The notes: generated by a model not told the origin, from the letters alone. DNA of 64,000 bases from Diacronema lutheri (GCA_019448385.1 JAGTXO010000006.1:1-64000), one strand, 5' to 3'. Counted from the stretch's first letter, positions 20,847 through 31,262 are shown. Numbers and translations are program-made.

Positions 20847-20852
20847 TATAAG
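20847..20852 (+). promoter_or_regulatory. Candidate TATA-like element
   Basis: TATAAG sits 55 bp upstream of the ATG at 20908 in the 190-bp gap after PRPP synthetase. Spacing would allow a short 5' UTR. The flanking sequence is less GC-rich than its surroundings. The role is inferred from position only. Confidence 0.3.
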
Positions 20853-20907
20853 AAAGACGGTTACAAAAGTCACGGAATGTGCAGCCGTTTGGGCCGCACC
20901 CATCGCC

Positions 20908-21470
20908 ATGGCGTCGGCGCTGGACCGCGCTCTGCACTACAAAAAGCTGCACCGGCCGACGACCCGCGTGAGCCAGGGGCACGCCGCGCAGCTCGAGCTC
21001 GTGCGCAGCACGCTGCCCGGCACGACGGGCACGGCGCTCTCGACCCCTACTAACCGCGGCACGCTGCCCGTCTCGCTGACCGAGGCCGTGCGCTCGCTCT
21101 CGCGGCCGCCGTCGCGCGCGGGCGCGCCCGTCACGATCGTCGGCGGCAGCTTTGCGCCGACGCGCGCGCAGCGCGCGCGCCCCGCTTCGTCCCATCTGGC
21201 GATGCGCGAGCGCAGTCGGAGCGCCGCGGCGTCGGCCGCGGTTGAGGAGGCGCGCGCCGCCGCCGAGCTGCACGCGTGGCCGCGCGGCGAACCTGGCGCG
21301 CGCGAGGGCGGGTTGAAGGCGGCGGAGAGCGCGGCGATTGGAATGGTGCTCGCCACCGGCGTCGCCTCCGTTCGCCCGTCCAGCAGCCACGCGGCATTTC
21401 GCGTGAGGAGCGCGAGCGCGGCCGCGCTACCGAGCGGCGCGGCGCACGCCCCGTCCGCCGGCGCGGCGCA

Positions 21471-21502
<32 letters not shown>

Positions 21503-24305
21503 TGGGCGGCGCGCTGCATGGCCTCGCGGCCGAGCCGACGGCGCCGGCGCCGCACGCCGGTGGTGCGCGCGCGCCCTTCGAGATGCCGCCGGTTGGCGCG
21601 CCCACGCCATCGGCGGCGAGCGCGCGCGGCGCGCGCACGTGGCCGCCCTCCGCGACGCCGCACGAGCCGCCACGGCCGCCGCGCACGGCGGACGGGGCCG
21701 GCGCGCGGCGGCCGCTGAGCGCGACGGGGCTGCCTGGCCGCGCGCCCGCCTCGTGGGCTGCCGAAATGTGCAGGCTCCGCCCCGAGCGCGAGGTGGGCGA
21801 CGAGGCCCTCGCCCTCCTCTGGGCACGGCGTGCGCGCCAAGACCCCGCGCCTCGCGTTGAGGCCCTCGGCGCACGCGCAGCACGGCCGGACAGCACAGGA
21901 CGGCCTGACAGCACTGCGACGGTGCGCGCGCGCGCGCGCGCGCGCGCGCGCGCGCGCAGCGCCGCCGCCGCGCGCGCACGCCTGCGCGCTGCGTGCTCAC
22001 GCGCGCCGCGGCCACATGGCGCCGTTGGGGCTGCGCCGCGCGCGCCGCGCCGCTCGCGCGCAGCCGTTTGGCGTCCGGCTGGGCAGCGCGCTCTCGTCGA
22101 CGCTCGCGCGACCGCTCGCGGACAATCCGGCCGTGCGGCTGCAATGGGCGCTCGGCGCGGCCGTCGATGCGGCGCGCCGTTCCGCCGACCCCGCGGCCGA
22201 GGCTGCGGCGTGGGACGAGGCGATGGGCGCCGCTGCCGATGCGCTCCGCGCCACTTCGCACGAGTGGGCCGAGCTGATCGCCGGCTGCCAGAAGCACTAC
22301 GCGCAGCAGCTGCGTGAGACCGTGGCGCACGCCGCGCAGCTCGAGGCGGCGCTCGGCGAGGCGGACGCGGCGCTGCGCTCCGTCGGCGCGAGTGCGCGCG
22401 GCGCGCCCGTCGGCTGGCTGGGCGGCAGCGGCGGCGCCGCCGGCGGCGCCGCCGCGCGCGCCGATGCCGCGCTCGGCGCGGAGCTCGAATCGATGCGCCG
22501 CTCGATGGCCAAGCTCGAGGCCTCGTCCCTCGCGAATATGACGATGGCGCAGCGCGTCGCCGCCTTGCGCCAGACGCTCAGTGAGGTGGGCGGCTCTGAG
22601 CTCGCGCACATCGCCGCCGAGATGCTCAAGCGGTGCGACGCTCCGGGCAGGCACTCGGCCGCGGCCGCGCTCGACGCGGACGACCAGCTCGACCTCGTCG
22701 AGGCGCTCGCGCGCGGGTGGGACGACGAGCGCGCCAACTGCGCCGCCGCGCGCCTCTACGAGCTGCGCGACGCGGACGGCCGCGCGTCGCAGCTCCGCCA
22801 CGTGGCGCGGCACGCGCTGCAGCCCGCCGAGCGCGCCGCGTGCGCGCGCGAGTGCGTGCGCGCGCTCGACGGCAGCGCGCGCACGCGGCTGCTCCTCGAG
22901 CTCGTCGAGCGCGAGGCGAGCGACGCGGACAAGCGCGAGCTGCTCCCCGAGCTGCTCCGCGGCCCCGCCGTCGCGCCCCTCGGCCGCGGCGCGCGTCGCG
23001 AGCTCCTCGGGCACGTGCTCGACGCGATGGCGGCCGACGAGGCAGCGAGCGCGCTTTCGCTCGAGCTGCGCGGCAGGCTCGACGGGCCGCAGCTTCTCGC
23101 CGCCGCGGGCGCCCTTCTCTGCGCGCCGCCCTCTTCGCCGACGCCCGGCGGCGCGCAGCGCATGGAGAGCGGCCGCGCGAGGCCGCACGCCGCGTCATTC
23201 GCGGCGCTGCTCGTCGACACCTGCGCGCTGCCCACCGCGGCGGTCGCGCAGGTGAGCGCGCTCGCGCTGCTCGGCGTGAGCGGCACGTCGATGCAGCGGC
23301 TGCACGCCAGCCTCGCGCGCACCGCCCACGCGCTCACCGAGCAGCTCCACCTCCTCGCCACGGACGGCGCCGACGAGCGCGCGGCCGCCGCTGGGCCGGG
23401 CTCGCCGACCAGCGGCGGCTCGGCCGCGCGCGCCGAACGCCGCGCGGCGCGGCGGCACGAGGAGACGGCGCGGCTGCTGCTTGGCGCGCTCACACGCGGC
23501 CCGTCGGGCGACGCGATGCCGCCGCCCGCACCCGCGCAGTCCGCCGCTCCGCCGCCGCAGCACCGCACCGGCGGCGCGGACGCGAACGGCGCGGCCGCGC
23601 GCGCGGAGCAGCCGCGCGAGCCCAGAGCGCAGTCCGCCGCTCCGCCGCCGCCGCCCGCGCCGCCTGCGGACGGCGCGGCCGCGCTGCTGCGCGCCGCCGC
23701 GTCGATGGGCTCGCTCGCAGACGTGCAGCCCGCTGTGCTCGTCGCCGCGCTCTTTGCGGTGCGGCGCGCGCGCGCGCTCGCCCGGTCGCGCGGCTGCGCG
23801 CGCTCGACGTCTGCGGACGTGCGGCTCGCGGACCCGAAGCGCGTGCCTCGCGCAGCACCGAGCGCTCACACGTCGCCCCCCCCCCTCGCGCCCTTCGCGC
23901 CCTTCTTGCCTCGCGCCCTCGTGCGCCACGCCGCATATCGCGCAGACGCTCGACGGTGCCGGCCGTGCGCAGGCGCTTGGAGCAATGGCGGCCGACTCCG
24001 CTGCGACGTGGGGCGACGCCGAGATCGATGCGCTCGCCGCAGCCGCACCGCTCGCCACCAGGCTCGCCGCGCGCTTGGCGCCGCCGCCGGCCGCCGCGCC
24101 GCCCGAGCCCACGCCACCGGGTCTCACGTCCCTTGAGCCGGAGCTCGTGCAGCAGGCGAGCAGCGAGCAGCCGCAACGCACGAGCCGCAGGCAACGCACG
24201 TCCAAAGCTGGCAGCGGCAGGTTGGACGGAGGCGGTCGCCGCCCGCGCGCGTCCCTCGAGAGGTCTGACTCGATCTTCTCGACCAGATCATCGACTGCAG
24301 GCTGA
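20908..24305 (+). CDS. Large alpha-helical protein, unknown, three exons
   Basis: Exons 20908-21921, 22064-23758 and 23946-24305 encode 1022 aa. Both introns (142 and 187 bp) are fixed by frame changes and use ACG|GTGCGC and GCG|GTGCGG donors with CGCAG acceptors; intron 1 begins with a long (GC)n tract. The N-terminal region is disordered (MASALDRALHYKKLHRPTTR, then Ala/Arg/Ser). The middle is strongly helical with coiled-coil character (HAAQLEAALGEADAALRSVG, RAAC ARECVRALDGSARTRL region). The C-terminal part is Pro/Ala-rich, ending in basic, Ser-rich sequence (RRPRASLERSDSIFSTRSS). No domain is recognised; a cytoskeletal or scaffolding role is conceivable. Start context is CATCGCCATGG. Confidence 0.65.
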
Positions 24306-24397
24306 GCGGAGCCATCTGACGAGGGGCGGGACTAATGGCTGACGCGTCCCTCGAGAGTTCAGGCCAGCTGCACGCCGCCCGCACTGCCCGTCCGTTG

Positions 24398-26651
24398 TCA
24401 GCGGCGCATGCGTTCTTCGCGCCGCAGCTCCTCCTTGCGCTCCTCATAAGGCACGTTTGGGAATGCGACGCCCATGTCCCACGCCTCGGCCTCCTCGCCC
24501 GCGCGCGAAAAGACCATTTGTCGGTCGTCGCGCCCCACGTCCTGCGCCATCAGCCGCACGACGCGCACGCCGCGCCGCTCGAGCATCGCGGCGAGCGCCT
24601 GCTCGGTGCCGCGCTCGCTCACCAGGATGGCCGTTACGCCCTCGCTGAGCAGCACCGACGCGAGAAGGTCGGCCTGGTGAGGGTCAAAGGGGACAACAAG
24701 AAGGAAAAGAAAAAGGAACAGAAAAAGGGGAGCAGTTCTGCGCTCAGCGCGCGGCGCAGCGGCGGCACGGCGCGGCGGCGGCGCGGTGCAGGGGCGTGCG
24801 CACGGTGGGCTCGTCCGAGCAGTAGATGAGCACGTTCGAGATGAGGCACAGGTCGATTGGCTCGCCGCCATCGTCGGTGGCCTCGCCGAGCGCGGCGGAG
24901 ACGTGCGCGCGCAGCCCGCCCGCGCGCAGCATCCGCGTAAGGTCGGCCTGCACGAATGCGTAGCTCGAGCTGACGGCCGCGCTCGCCCAGCCGGCGGTCT
25001 GCCTGCCCAGCTCCGCCACGTACGCTTCCCAGCTCGGCTGCAGGTCGAGTGAGATCAGCTTGAGCGCGCACGCGCCGCCGCACGCCGCGCCGTGCTCCGT
25101 GCGCGCCGCCGGCGCGCGCTCGCAGCCGGGCAACGGTGGCGCGGGTTGGTGAGCGCGCAGCCAGCCGTAAGCGGACAGCGGCGGCGTGGCTTTGGGGCCC
25201 GCTGCGGGCAGCCGCGACCGAGGCGGCGCGGGCGCGCCACGCGTGCGCGCCCTGCCCGTGCCAAGCCCGTCAGAGCCGCCCGCCGCCGCCTCCATCTCCC
25301 ACTCCGCCTCACCCTCGTCGTCGCTGCGGTCGGCCCACGCGGCGGACTGCGCCGCGCGGGGCGCAGCGGGCGGCGGCGGCGCGTGCGCGGCAGCGGCGGC
25401 GGGCGCGTGCGCCTGCGCGCTGCCCTGCGCGCGCAGCCTCGCACAGTCGCGCAGCCAGCGGAAGAAGAGGTCAAACGCGAGCAGCTCAAACCCCGGGCCG
25501 CCACCGATCGATACAACGCGCACAGATGGTGCACGCAGCAGGCGCTCGCTGAACGCGCCGCGCGCGGCCGCGCGCTCGCACAGCGCCCACGCTTCAGTGA
25601 AGCGCTGCACGCTCTTCAGCCGCAAGTAGGTGCCCTGCAGTCCGGCGTGCCCGTACTCCGCATCGGACCACGTGCCGCCACCGCGCGTCTGCGGGGGCGA
25701 CGCAGGCACGCGGCGCGGACGGCGTGAGCGGCGCGCGCGGTGGCGGCGGCGAGATGCGCGCTGCCGCCACCGCCCAAGCGAAGCCGCCGCCGCCGCCGCG
25801 CAGCGTGTGCGTGCGCGCGCCTTCAAGTTTGGCTTGTCCGCATACAGCCGCTCGCCCTCCGCGAGCAGCGCCTCGGGCGGCACCGAGAGCGCGCGCGCCG
25901 CCTCGCGCAGCAGCTGCGCGTTGATGACGAGCATCGGTGTGGTCGCCGCCGCGAGGTGCCCGAGCAGCTCGCAGCCCGCGCCCGCGCACGCGAATGCATA
26001 CTGTCTGCGCCTGTCTTGGAAATAGACGCCGCGTGGCTCGGCGGCCGCGACCGCGCTCGGCCATTGGTAGATCATTCGCTGCCCGTCGAGGTCGTCCACG
26101 CACGTCGCGCCGTCGAGGAGCTCAACCGTCGAGTTGCCGCCCGCCGACCACTTGAGCCCGCCCTGCGAGCGCTCGGCCTCGACGGAGCCAAACCGGCGTG
26201 GCGCGCTCGGCCGGCCGCCGCCACTCCCGCGGCCGCCGCCGCAACCGCCGCCGCTGCGCTCGTGCCCACCAAGCCCGTGCGCACCGCCACCGTGCGCCCA
26301 ATCGCCGCCGCCGCGCGCGCGTGGCGCGGCGCGGCCGCCCTCCTCCTCGCCGTGCGCGCGCTCGTGTTGGCCGGCGCGAGCGTCGTGCGCGAAGCGTGCG
26401 TCCTGCGCCGAGCGCGCGTTCTGGCCGTGCCGGCCGTCCTGGCCGGAGCGCGTGTCGCTGCACCCGCCGGCGCCGGCGCCGCACGACCGAGCGCCCCATC
26501 CGCCGGCGCCGCCCTCGCCCGGCGGCCTATGCGCGCCGCGCGCCACGTCGGACAGCGCGTTGGAAAGGCTCGTCCTCTCCACGATGTCCGCGAGCTTGGC
26601 TGGCGTCGATCCCGCCTCCTTGCCTCGGCGGTGCGGCGGGACGTACGACAT
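24398..26651 (-). CDS. SAM-dependent methyltransferase-fold protein with RG-rich N-terminus
   Basis: Exons 26651-25821, 25688-24804 and 24673-24398 encode about 663 aa. The N-terminus MSYVPPHRRGKE and a Gly/Arg/Ser-rich stretch to about residue 190 look like an RNA-associated disordered tail. The methyltransferase fold shows VVSIGGGPGFELLAF (motif I, residues 335-349), LKLISLDLQPSW (acidic loop) and IDLCLISNVLIYCSDEPT. A long insert separates motifs I and II. The C-terminal exon continues ADLLASVLLSEGVTAILVSERG. The last intron has a GTGCGC donor and a textbook polypyrimidine tract before CACCAG; the first is an in-frame GC-AG candidate (AAG|GCGCGC). Substrate unknown; an RNA or ribosomal target is only a guess. 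Confidence 0.72.
25689..25820 (-). other. Probable GC-AG intron in methyltransferase gene
   Basis: 132 bp, reading AAG|GCGCGC...CCGCAG|ACG on the minus strand. It is in frame, so retention would only add 44 Ala/Arg-rich residues between PNLK and TRGGGTW. The identical donor context to the homology-proven AMP deaminase intron supports splicing. Confidence 0.6.
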
Positions 26652-26673
26652 GGCTCGTCGAGTCGACGGCAAA

Positions 26674-26823
26674 GTCAGTGTGGTGACATCGCGCGGCCCC
26701 AGCAGCAGAGTCAACACTTTAGGAACAGTTGACGGTCAGTGCGGTGACATCGCGCGGCCGAGTCAACAGCGTCGCGCGGCGAAGTCAACACTCATACGGC
26801 CAGTGCAGTGACATCGCGCGGCC
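26674..26823. repeat. Three spaced 25-bp intergenic repeats
   Basis: Near-identical copies of GTCAGTGYGGTGACATCGCG followed by CGGCC at 26674-26698, 26735-26759 and 26799-26823, spaced 61 and 64 bp. GAGTCAACA or AAGTCAACA motifs lie between them. They fill the 175-bp gap between the methyltransferase start and the stop of the MICAL-like gene, both on the minus strand. Confidence 0.8.
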
Positions 26824-26826
26824 GAG

Positions 26827-28878
26827 TCACGCCGCGCGCTGCGCGCCGAGGGCCTGCGTCGTGAGGTGCGCGTACCGCCTCGGGATCGCGCCGGTGCCTT
26901 TGAACCAGCGCTTGGCGCTCGGGTCCTGGTATGAGCGCATCAGCCCCTTGAGCACGTCCGGGTGGTAGCGGTGCAGCGGGTCGGCCGTCCAGCCCCCGCC
27001 GGGCAGCACGCGCGCGCGCGCAAAGTCCGCGAGCAGCGCGTCGTAGGTGAAGGCGCGCTCGATCAGGCACGCGTCGAGCCCGTCGGACCAGTGGCAGCGC
27101 AGCGCCCATGCGCCGTCGAGCGCGCCGTGGAAGCCGCGGTTGGTGCCGAGCCCCTGCGGCCAAAAGGGCTCGAGCAGCGCATCGCCGAGCGGCAGCACGA
27201 CCGCGCACGCCGACGCGCCGCGCGCGGCGGAGATGAGCGCCTTCCACTCGGCGAACTCGGCGTGGCGCGCGTCGAGCTTGTCGCGCGCCGTCGCCGCCTG
27301 CTCCTCCGCGCGGTGCAGCTGCGCCGCGTGGTAGGCGACAACCGCCTCCCGTTCGTCCTCGTCGATCGGCGCGCCCGACACGCCGACCGTTGCGAGCCGC
27401 GCGCCGTCGAGCGCAGCTTGTGCGGCGCTCACACCTTCTGCGCGCTCGCGCACGAACAGCTCGGCCGCGTCGAGCTCGCGCTCGTGCGCGCTCGTGCGCG
27501 CGGTCGCGAGCGTCGGCTGCCCCTCGACGTCGAGCGCGATCGCGCGCTCTCCCGCCGCGTCAAGCGCGAGCAGCCGAAACGGGCACAGCGCGCGCGCCCG
27601 GCTCGAAAAGTCGAAGAGCTGCACGCCATGCTGCGCGCAGAGTGGCGCGTCAGCGGGCACGCCGCACGCGCTCGCGACCGTCCGGCCGAGCGCGCGCAGC
27701 CGCTCGACATCCACGTTGGCGGGCGCGAGCAGCTCGGCCGCGGGCGCGTCCGCGCGGAGCGCGCCGCGCGCGAGCAGCGCCGCCTTGGGCACGGTCGCCG
27801 CGCAGTAGTGCGTCGAGCCGCGCAGGTACTCGAGGTTCTCGACGGGCAGGCCGCCGCGCGTGAGCGTCTGAATCGGCTCGCCCAGCCCGAACGCGCACAC
27901 GAACGAGCGCAGCGCCCTCGGCGCGGGCGTGTGCGCGTGCAGGTTTGCGACGAGGCCAATCGCATTGCCAAAACGGTCGATTGCCTTGCGCACGCCGAGG
28001 CGGCGGCAGCTGTCGGACCACTCGCCCTCGGCCAGGCACAGCGCCTCAAACTCGACCGGCTCGCAGGCGGCCGGCGTCGCCGCGCCGGGCCCCAGCGCGA
28101 AGGACTCGTCGAGCTGCGCGGGCGCCATCGCATTCAGCCTGCCCTGCAGCGCGCCGCGGCTATACGCGCCGTCCTTGCGCGGCTTGAACGCGACGGCCGC
28201 GGTGGCGCCGTCGTCGTCGGCACGGGTGGCAGACACGGCAGCCGAGCCACCGTCGCTCTCGGCCGCCATGTGCACCCACGCTGTCCACAGCGGCCGCGCG
28301 CCGGTTGTCTCGCGCCGCGCGTGCTGCACGGCGCGCAGCGTCGCGCGGTAGCTCACGCCGACGCCCATCAGCATGGCCGCCTTGAGCAGCGTGAGCTGGA
28401 TCTCGCGCGTGCCGAGGTGTAGCGGCTCGCCGTGCACTGAGAACGCCGGGTTAAACAGCTTCGCGCCGAACGCGGCAAGGTCATCAGCCGTCTGCTGCCA
28501 GAGCGTCAAAATGTTGACACGCGAGAAGGTCGCGCGCCGCTCGACGACGCGCACGTCCATCCCGAGCATCGCGCACTCGACAGCCATGCGCAGGCCGACG
28601 GGCCCGGCGCCGCTCACGAGCACGCGCAGCGGCGCACCCTCGGGCGGCGCCGGGCGGCGCGCCCAGTGCGCACCGAGCGACTTGACGAGCTCCTTGGTCC
28701 GGAACGGGCACGCGCTCGCCGCCGTCCGCGCGCCAATGGCGTCGAAGAGCGCATTGCCGCGCAGAGCGGCGTCAACGCCGAGCGCGGCGAGCAGCTGCGC
28801 GAACGCTGCCTCGCACTCGCACACCTCCGCCGCCATGACGAAGGCGTTCCACGCGGCCGACTCGACGGAGGAAGTCAT
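26827..28878 (-). CDS. MICAL-type FAD monooxygenase (catalytic domain only)
   Basis: A 683-aa intronless gene. It shows the flavoprotein nucleotide-binding motif VLVSGAGPVGLRMAVE (Gly90-x-Gly92-x-x-Gly95) and FSRVNILTLWQQTADDLAAFGAKLF. It also has REIQLTLLKAAMLMGVGV and the late segment FWPQGLGTNRGFHGALDGAWALR. These follow the MICAL monooxygenase pattern rather than a generic aromatic hydroxylase. Animal MICALs oxidise actin methionines and carry CH, LIM and coiled-coil domains; here the protein ends soon after the monooxygenase region with none of those. An actin substrate is therefore plausible but unproven. The N-terminal 80 residues are helical. It shares an 85-bp divergent promoter with the plastid gene at 28964. 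Confidence 0.82.
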   Translation of the reverse strand: MTSSVESAAWNAFVMAAEVCECEAAFAQLLAALGVDAALRGNALFDAIGARTAASACPFRTKELVKSLGAHWARRPAPPEGAPLRVLVSGAGPVGLRMAVECAMLGMDVRVVERRATFSRVNILTLWQQTADDLAAFGAKLFNPAFSVHGEPLHLGTREIQLTLLKAAMLMGVGVSYRATLRAVQHARRETTGARPLWTAWVHMAAESDGGSAAVSATRADDDGATAAVAFKPRKDGAYSRGALQGRLNAMAPAQLDESFALGPGAATPAACEPVEFEALCLAEGEWSDSCRRLGVRKAIDRFGNAIGLVANLHAHTPAPRALRSFVCAFGLGEPIQTLTRGGLPVENLEYLRGSTHYCAATVPKAALLARGALRADAPAAELLAPANVDVERLRALGRTVASACGVPADAPLCAQHGVQLFDFSSRARALCPFRLLALDAAGERAIALDVEGQPTLATARTSAHERELDAAELFVRERAEGVSAAQAALDGARLATVGVSGAPIDEDEREAVVAYHAAQLHRAEEQAATARDKLDARHAEFAEWKALISAARGASACAVVLPLGDALLEPFWPQGLGTNRGFHGALDGAWALRCHWSDGLDACLIERAFTYDALLADFARARVLPGGGWTADPLHRYHPDVLKGLMRSYQDPSAKRWFKGTGAIPRRYAHLTTQALGAQRAA

Positions 28879-28963
28879 GGACTTCGTGAATATTCACGAG
28901 CTGATGAGACGGTCGAATTCGGAATAATTCCCTTCAAATTTTCACGTCTCGTGAATTGCGAGC
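28879..28963. promoter_or_regulatory. Divergent promoter with palindromic TTCACG/CGTGAA sites
   Basis: An AT-rich 85-bp gap between divergent start codons. It holds a perfect 16-bp palindrome TCGTGAATATTCACGA (28884-28899) and a second inverted pair TTCACG-TCT-CGTGAA (28941-28955) built from the same half-site. Likely transcription factor sites; inference from symmetry and location. Confidence 0.5.
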
Positions 28964-30171
28964 ATGGCGGCTCGCGCGCTGTGGCTCGGGGTGGCGATGG
29001 CGTCCGCCGCGACGGGCGCGGCGTGGGCGCCGATCGGCGCGCGTCAGCGCGCGTGCGTGCGCGCGGCACCGTCTAGTATACGATTCGACATCCGCCTCGC
29101 CGTCAACAAGGGCCGGCGCCGCAAAGGCGGCGCGCCGCAGGGCAGCTCGCCCGGCGCGCCAAGCCGCCCCGCGCCGCCCCCGCCGCCCGCGGACGCGCCG
29201 GCGGCGCCGGCGGCGCGCGCGCCTGCGCCTATGGCGAGCGACGATGATCTGCCGGCCGCGCCCGCGCCCGCCGCGGCCGGCGTGCTCAAGCTCCCCTCAT
29301 ACGAGGAGTGGCAGGCGAAAAACGCGCAGCAGGCCGGCGCGCAGCCCGCGGGCGGCGCTTCGGCGCGGCGGCGGCGCAGGCGCGATGGGCTGGCACCCGA
29401 GGCCGGGGAGGCGGAGCTCGATACGCCCGCCGCCGCGCCCGCTGCTGCGCCCGCCGCGGATGGCGCCGCGCGCCGCCGCGAGCGGCGCGCGGCCGAGGCG
29501 GCGTCTGACGCAAGCGCGGCGGAGACTGCCGCCAAGGCGGCGGCCGCGCTCGTCGCGAGCGGCACGGCGGAGGGTCTGAGCGCCGTGCTCGCCGAGCGTG
29601 ACCGACGCCGCCAGCTCCTCCTCCTTGACCCCTCCGCCGACGTCTTCGCCGGCGGTCCGCCGCCATCGCTGCGCAGCGCGGGCGGCGCGTCTTCGCCGGG
29701 CGGCGTCGGCTCGGCGGGCGCATCGGAGGAATATGACATCATCTCGGCGCTGCTCGGCGAGGGGCAGCGCACCGAGGCGGGCAACTTCTTCCTTGGGCCC
29801 TACCTGCAGTCCGGGTAATGCGCACGCGCGCCGCCCCACCGGCCCGCCGAGCGCCGTGCCCAGCTCAGCAGTGCGTGTGCGCGCCGGCCTGTGCGCTCAG
29901 GCACCTCATCCTGCTCTCGGTCTCGCTGCTCTCCGCGTTCGCCTACTCGCCAAATTTCCCGCTGACCGACCTGCCCGCGGAGTACCGCGAGCTGCTCAAG
30001 CTCGCCCTCGCCGTGACGCTCGCCGTCAACACGGGCACCGCCGCGTATGCGGCCACCGCCGCATCGGCGCGCGGATTGAGCGCGCCCTTCTGGGTGGCCA
30101 AGTGCCTGCTGCTCGGTGGTGTGGCGCTGAGTGAGCTGACGAGCATCGCGCTCAAGAAGCCAAAGCCCTGA
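28964..30171 (+). CDS. Plastid-targeted membrane protein, two exons
   Basis: Exon 1 is 28964-29814 and exon 2 is 29901-30171, 373 aa. The 86-bp intron (GG|GTAATG...GCTCAG|G) changes frame and joins FFLGPYLQSG to HLILLSVSLLSAFAYSP. The N-terminal leader (LWLGVAMASAATGAAWAPIG) looks like a signal peptide with a plastid-type cleavage site, followed by a basic, Pro/Ala-rich transit region. Short conserved-looking elements are GVLKLPSYEEWQAKN and EEYDIISALLGEGQRTEAGN, and two hydrophobic helices lie in exon 2. This resembles conserved plastid membrane proteins of secondary algae; function unknown. Confidence 0.72.
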
Positions 30172-30519
30172 GCGGGCCGCGCGTCCGAACGTCGATCTTA
30201 GACTCCCTGCCTTTGGCTCATTGTACCTTGCGTGCGGGCCCCCGGCCTGGGCCTCCATGGCCAGAGGGCGGACGGCAGGAGGCGACCGGCGGCCTGCCCG
30301 CGCTGCATGTGCGCAAGTCATCTCTGAACCTGATGTCCCCTCGTCGAGCCACTCGCGATGGCTCGCAAGCCGGGCTCGCAAGGCGCCGGCGCGTCGGGCC
30401 GGCAGCGGGGCCGGGGGCAGGAGCGCCACTCGGCAGCAAGCGACAAGCAACCGCGCGCGTCGCATGAGCGCGGCCAGGCATAAAGCGCCTCAGCCGCGCC
30501 AGCACAGCCCACCAGGTGC
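30172..30519. other. Convergent intergenic gap, nothing recognised
   Basis: 348 bp between the stop codons of two convergent genes; it should contain both 3' ends. No repeat, RNA gene or supported reading frame was seen. Confidence 0.4.
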
Positions 30520-30765
30520 TCAGAGCTCCTTGGCCGCAAGAAAGTCCGCCCACGGCTTGGACGGGTGCTTCTTGGCGATGTACTCGAAGCGGTCGGTCAT
30601 CTCTCCCGTCGCCATGTTGAATGTGGGCGAGCCGCCGGCGTACATGGTGCCACTCGGATTGCCATACTTGTCAAGGCCCTTCGCGGAGATCCACCGCTCG
30701 ATCGCCCCACGCTCAGCCTGAGACACGCCCATTTCTTCCGCCTGGCCTGCTCCGCCGTCCGCCAT
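30520..30765 (-). CDS. Short conserved-looking soluble protein (81 aa)
   Basis: Starts at the ATG at 30765. Its compact, non-repetitive composition, unlike the surrounding low-complexity frames, argues that it is real: SQAERGAIERWISAKGLDKY, then GNPSGTMYAGGSPTFNMATG and DRFEYIAKKHPSKPW. The pattern of a helical IERW segment followed by a G-x-P-x-GTMYxGG loop recalls short uncharacterised proteins of bacteria and algae, but I cannot name it. No leader is seen. In-frame non-ATG codons upstream would add a basic hydrophobic stretch and are not favoured. Confidence 0.6.
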   Translation of the reverse strand: MADGGAGQAEEMGVSQAERGAIERWISAKGLDKYGNPSGTMYAGGSPTFNMATGEMTDRFEYIAKKHPSKPWADFLAAKEL

Positions 30766-31262
30766 GCGCCCTACCCCGCGGGAAAAAATGAAGGCCGTCG
30801 CGCGCATGATCAGTGACGCGATGAGCGGGTGCGCTCGGCGGCGCGCCAGCACTCCGCCGACGCGTCATCCGTGCTCGTCGTTGCGCCTCTTGAGCTCGAC
30901 GCGTCGCTCGGCGAGGGCGCGGTGCAGCCGATTGACAAATGGGCAGAGATAAAGGTGGCCGTCCTCTCGCCGTGCTCTCGCGCAAAGCGGGCAACCTCGA
31001 CGCCGTCGGCGACGTCGGCGTGCGCCGCGCGTCGGGCGCCACGTTGGCGACTCCGCACGAGGAGGCCTGCAGCTTGTCCTGTTTGCGCGCGGCCGAGCCC
31101 ACCGGCACCGACGGTGAGCAGGCCGCACGGGCGTTCGATGGCATTCGACGGCGGCGGGGTCGAGGCCGAGCCGAAATCAGGGCCGCACGCACGGGCGGCG
31201 TGGCTAGGCCAAGGGCGCGCCTTTAAAGCGCTGCCCATGGGCTCGCGCCGCCGTCGATGCGT
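30766..31262. other. Intergenic, no supported gene
   Basis: About 500 bp upstream of the 81-aa gene and downstream of the DCC gene. A minus-strand frame ending at 30865 reads EDGHLYLCPFVNRLHRALA and RRVELKRRND, less repetitive than a typical shadow frame. It lacks an ATG and would need an unseen intron, so I do not call it. 31229-31305 is an imperfect tandem duplication. Confidence 0.35.

Noticed and set aside
20717-20907. Possible tRNA or snRNA gene in less GC-rich gaps
   Set aside because: No cloverleaf, A/B box or Sm-site arrangement could be found by eye here or in the other AT-richer gaps (34.1-34.5, 37.96-38.1, 50.2-50.3 kb); a tRNAscan or Infernal run would settle it.
28884-28920. CTGATGAG...GAA resembling a hammerhead ribozyme core next to a palindrome
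   Set aside because: The segment between CTGATGAG and GAA is too short for stem II (only GAC-G-GTC) and the base after GAA is not the required A/stem III pairing, so the core cannot fold.
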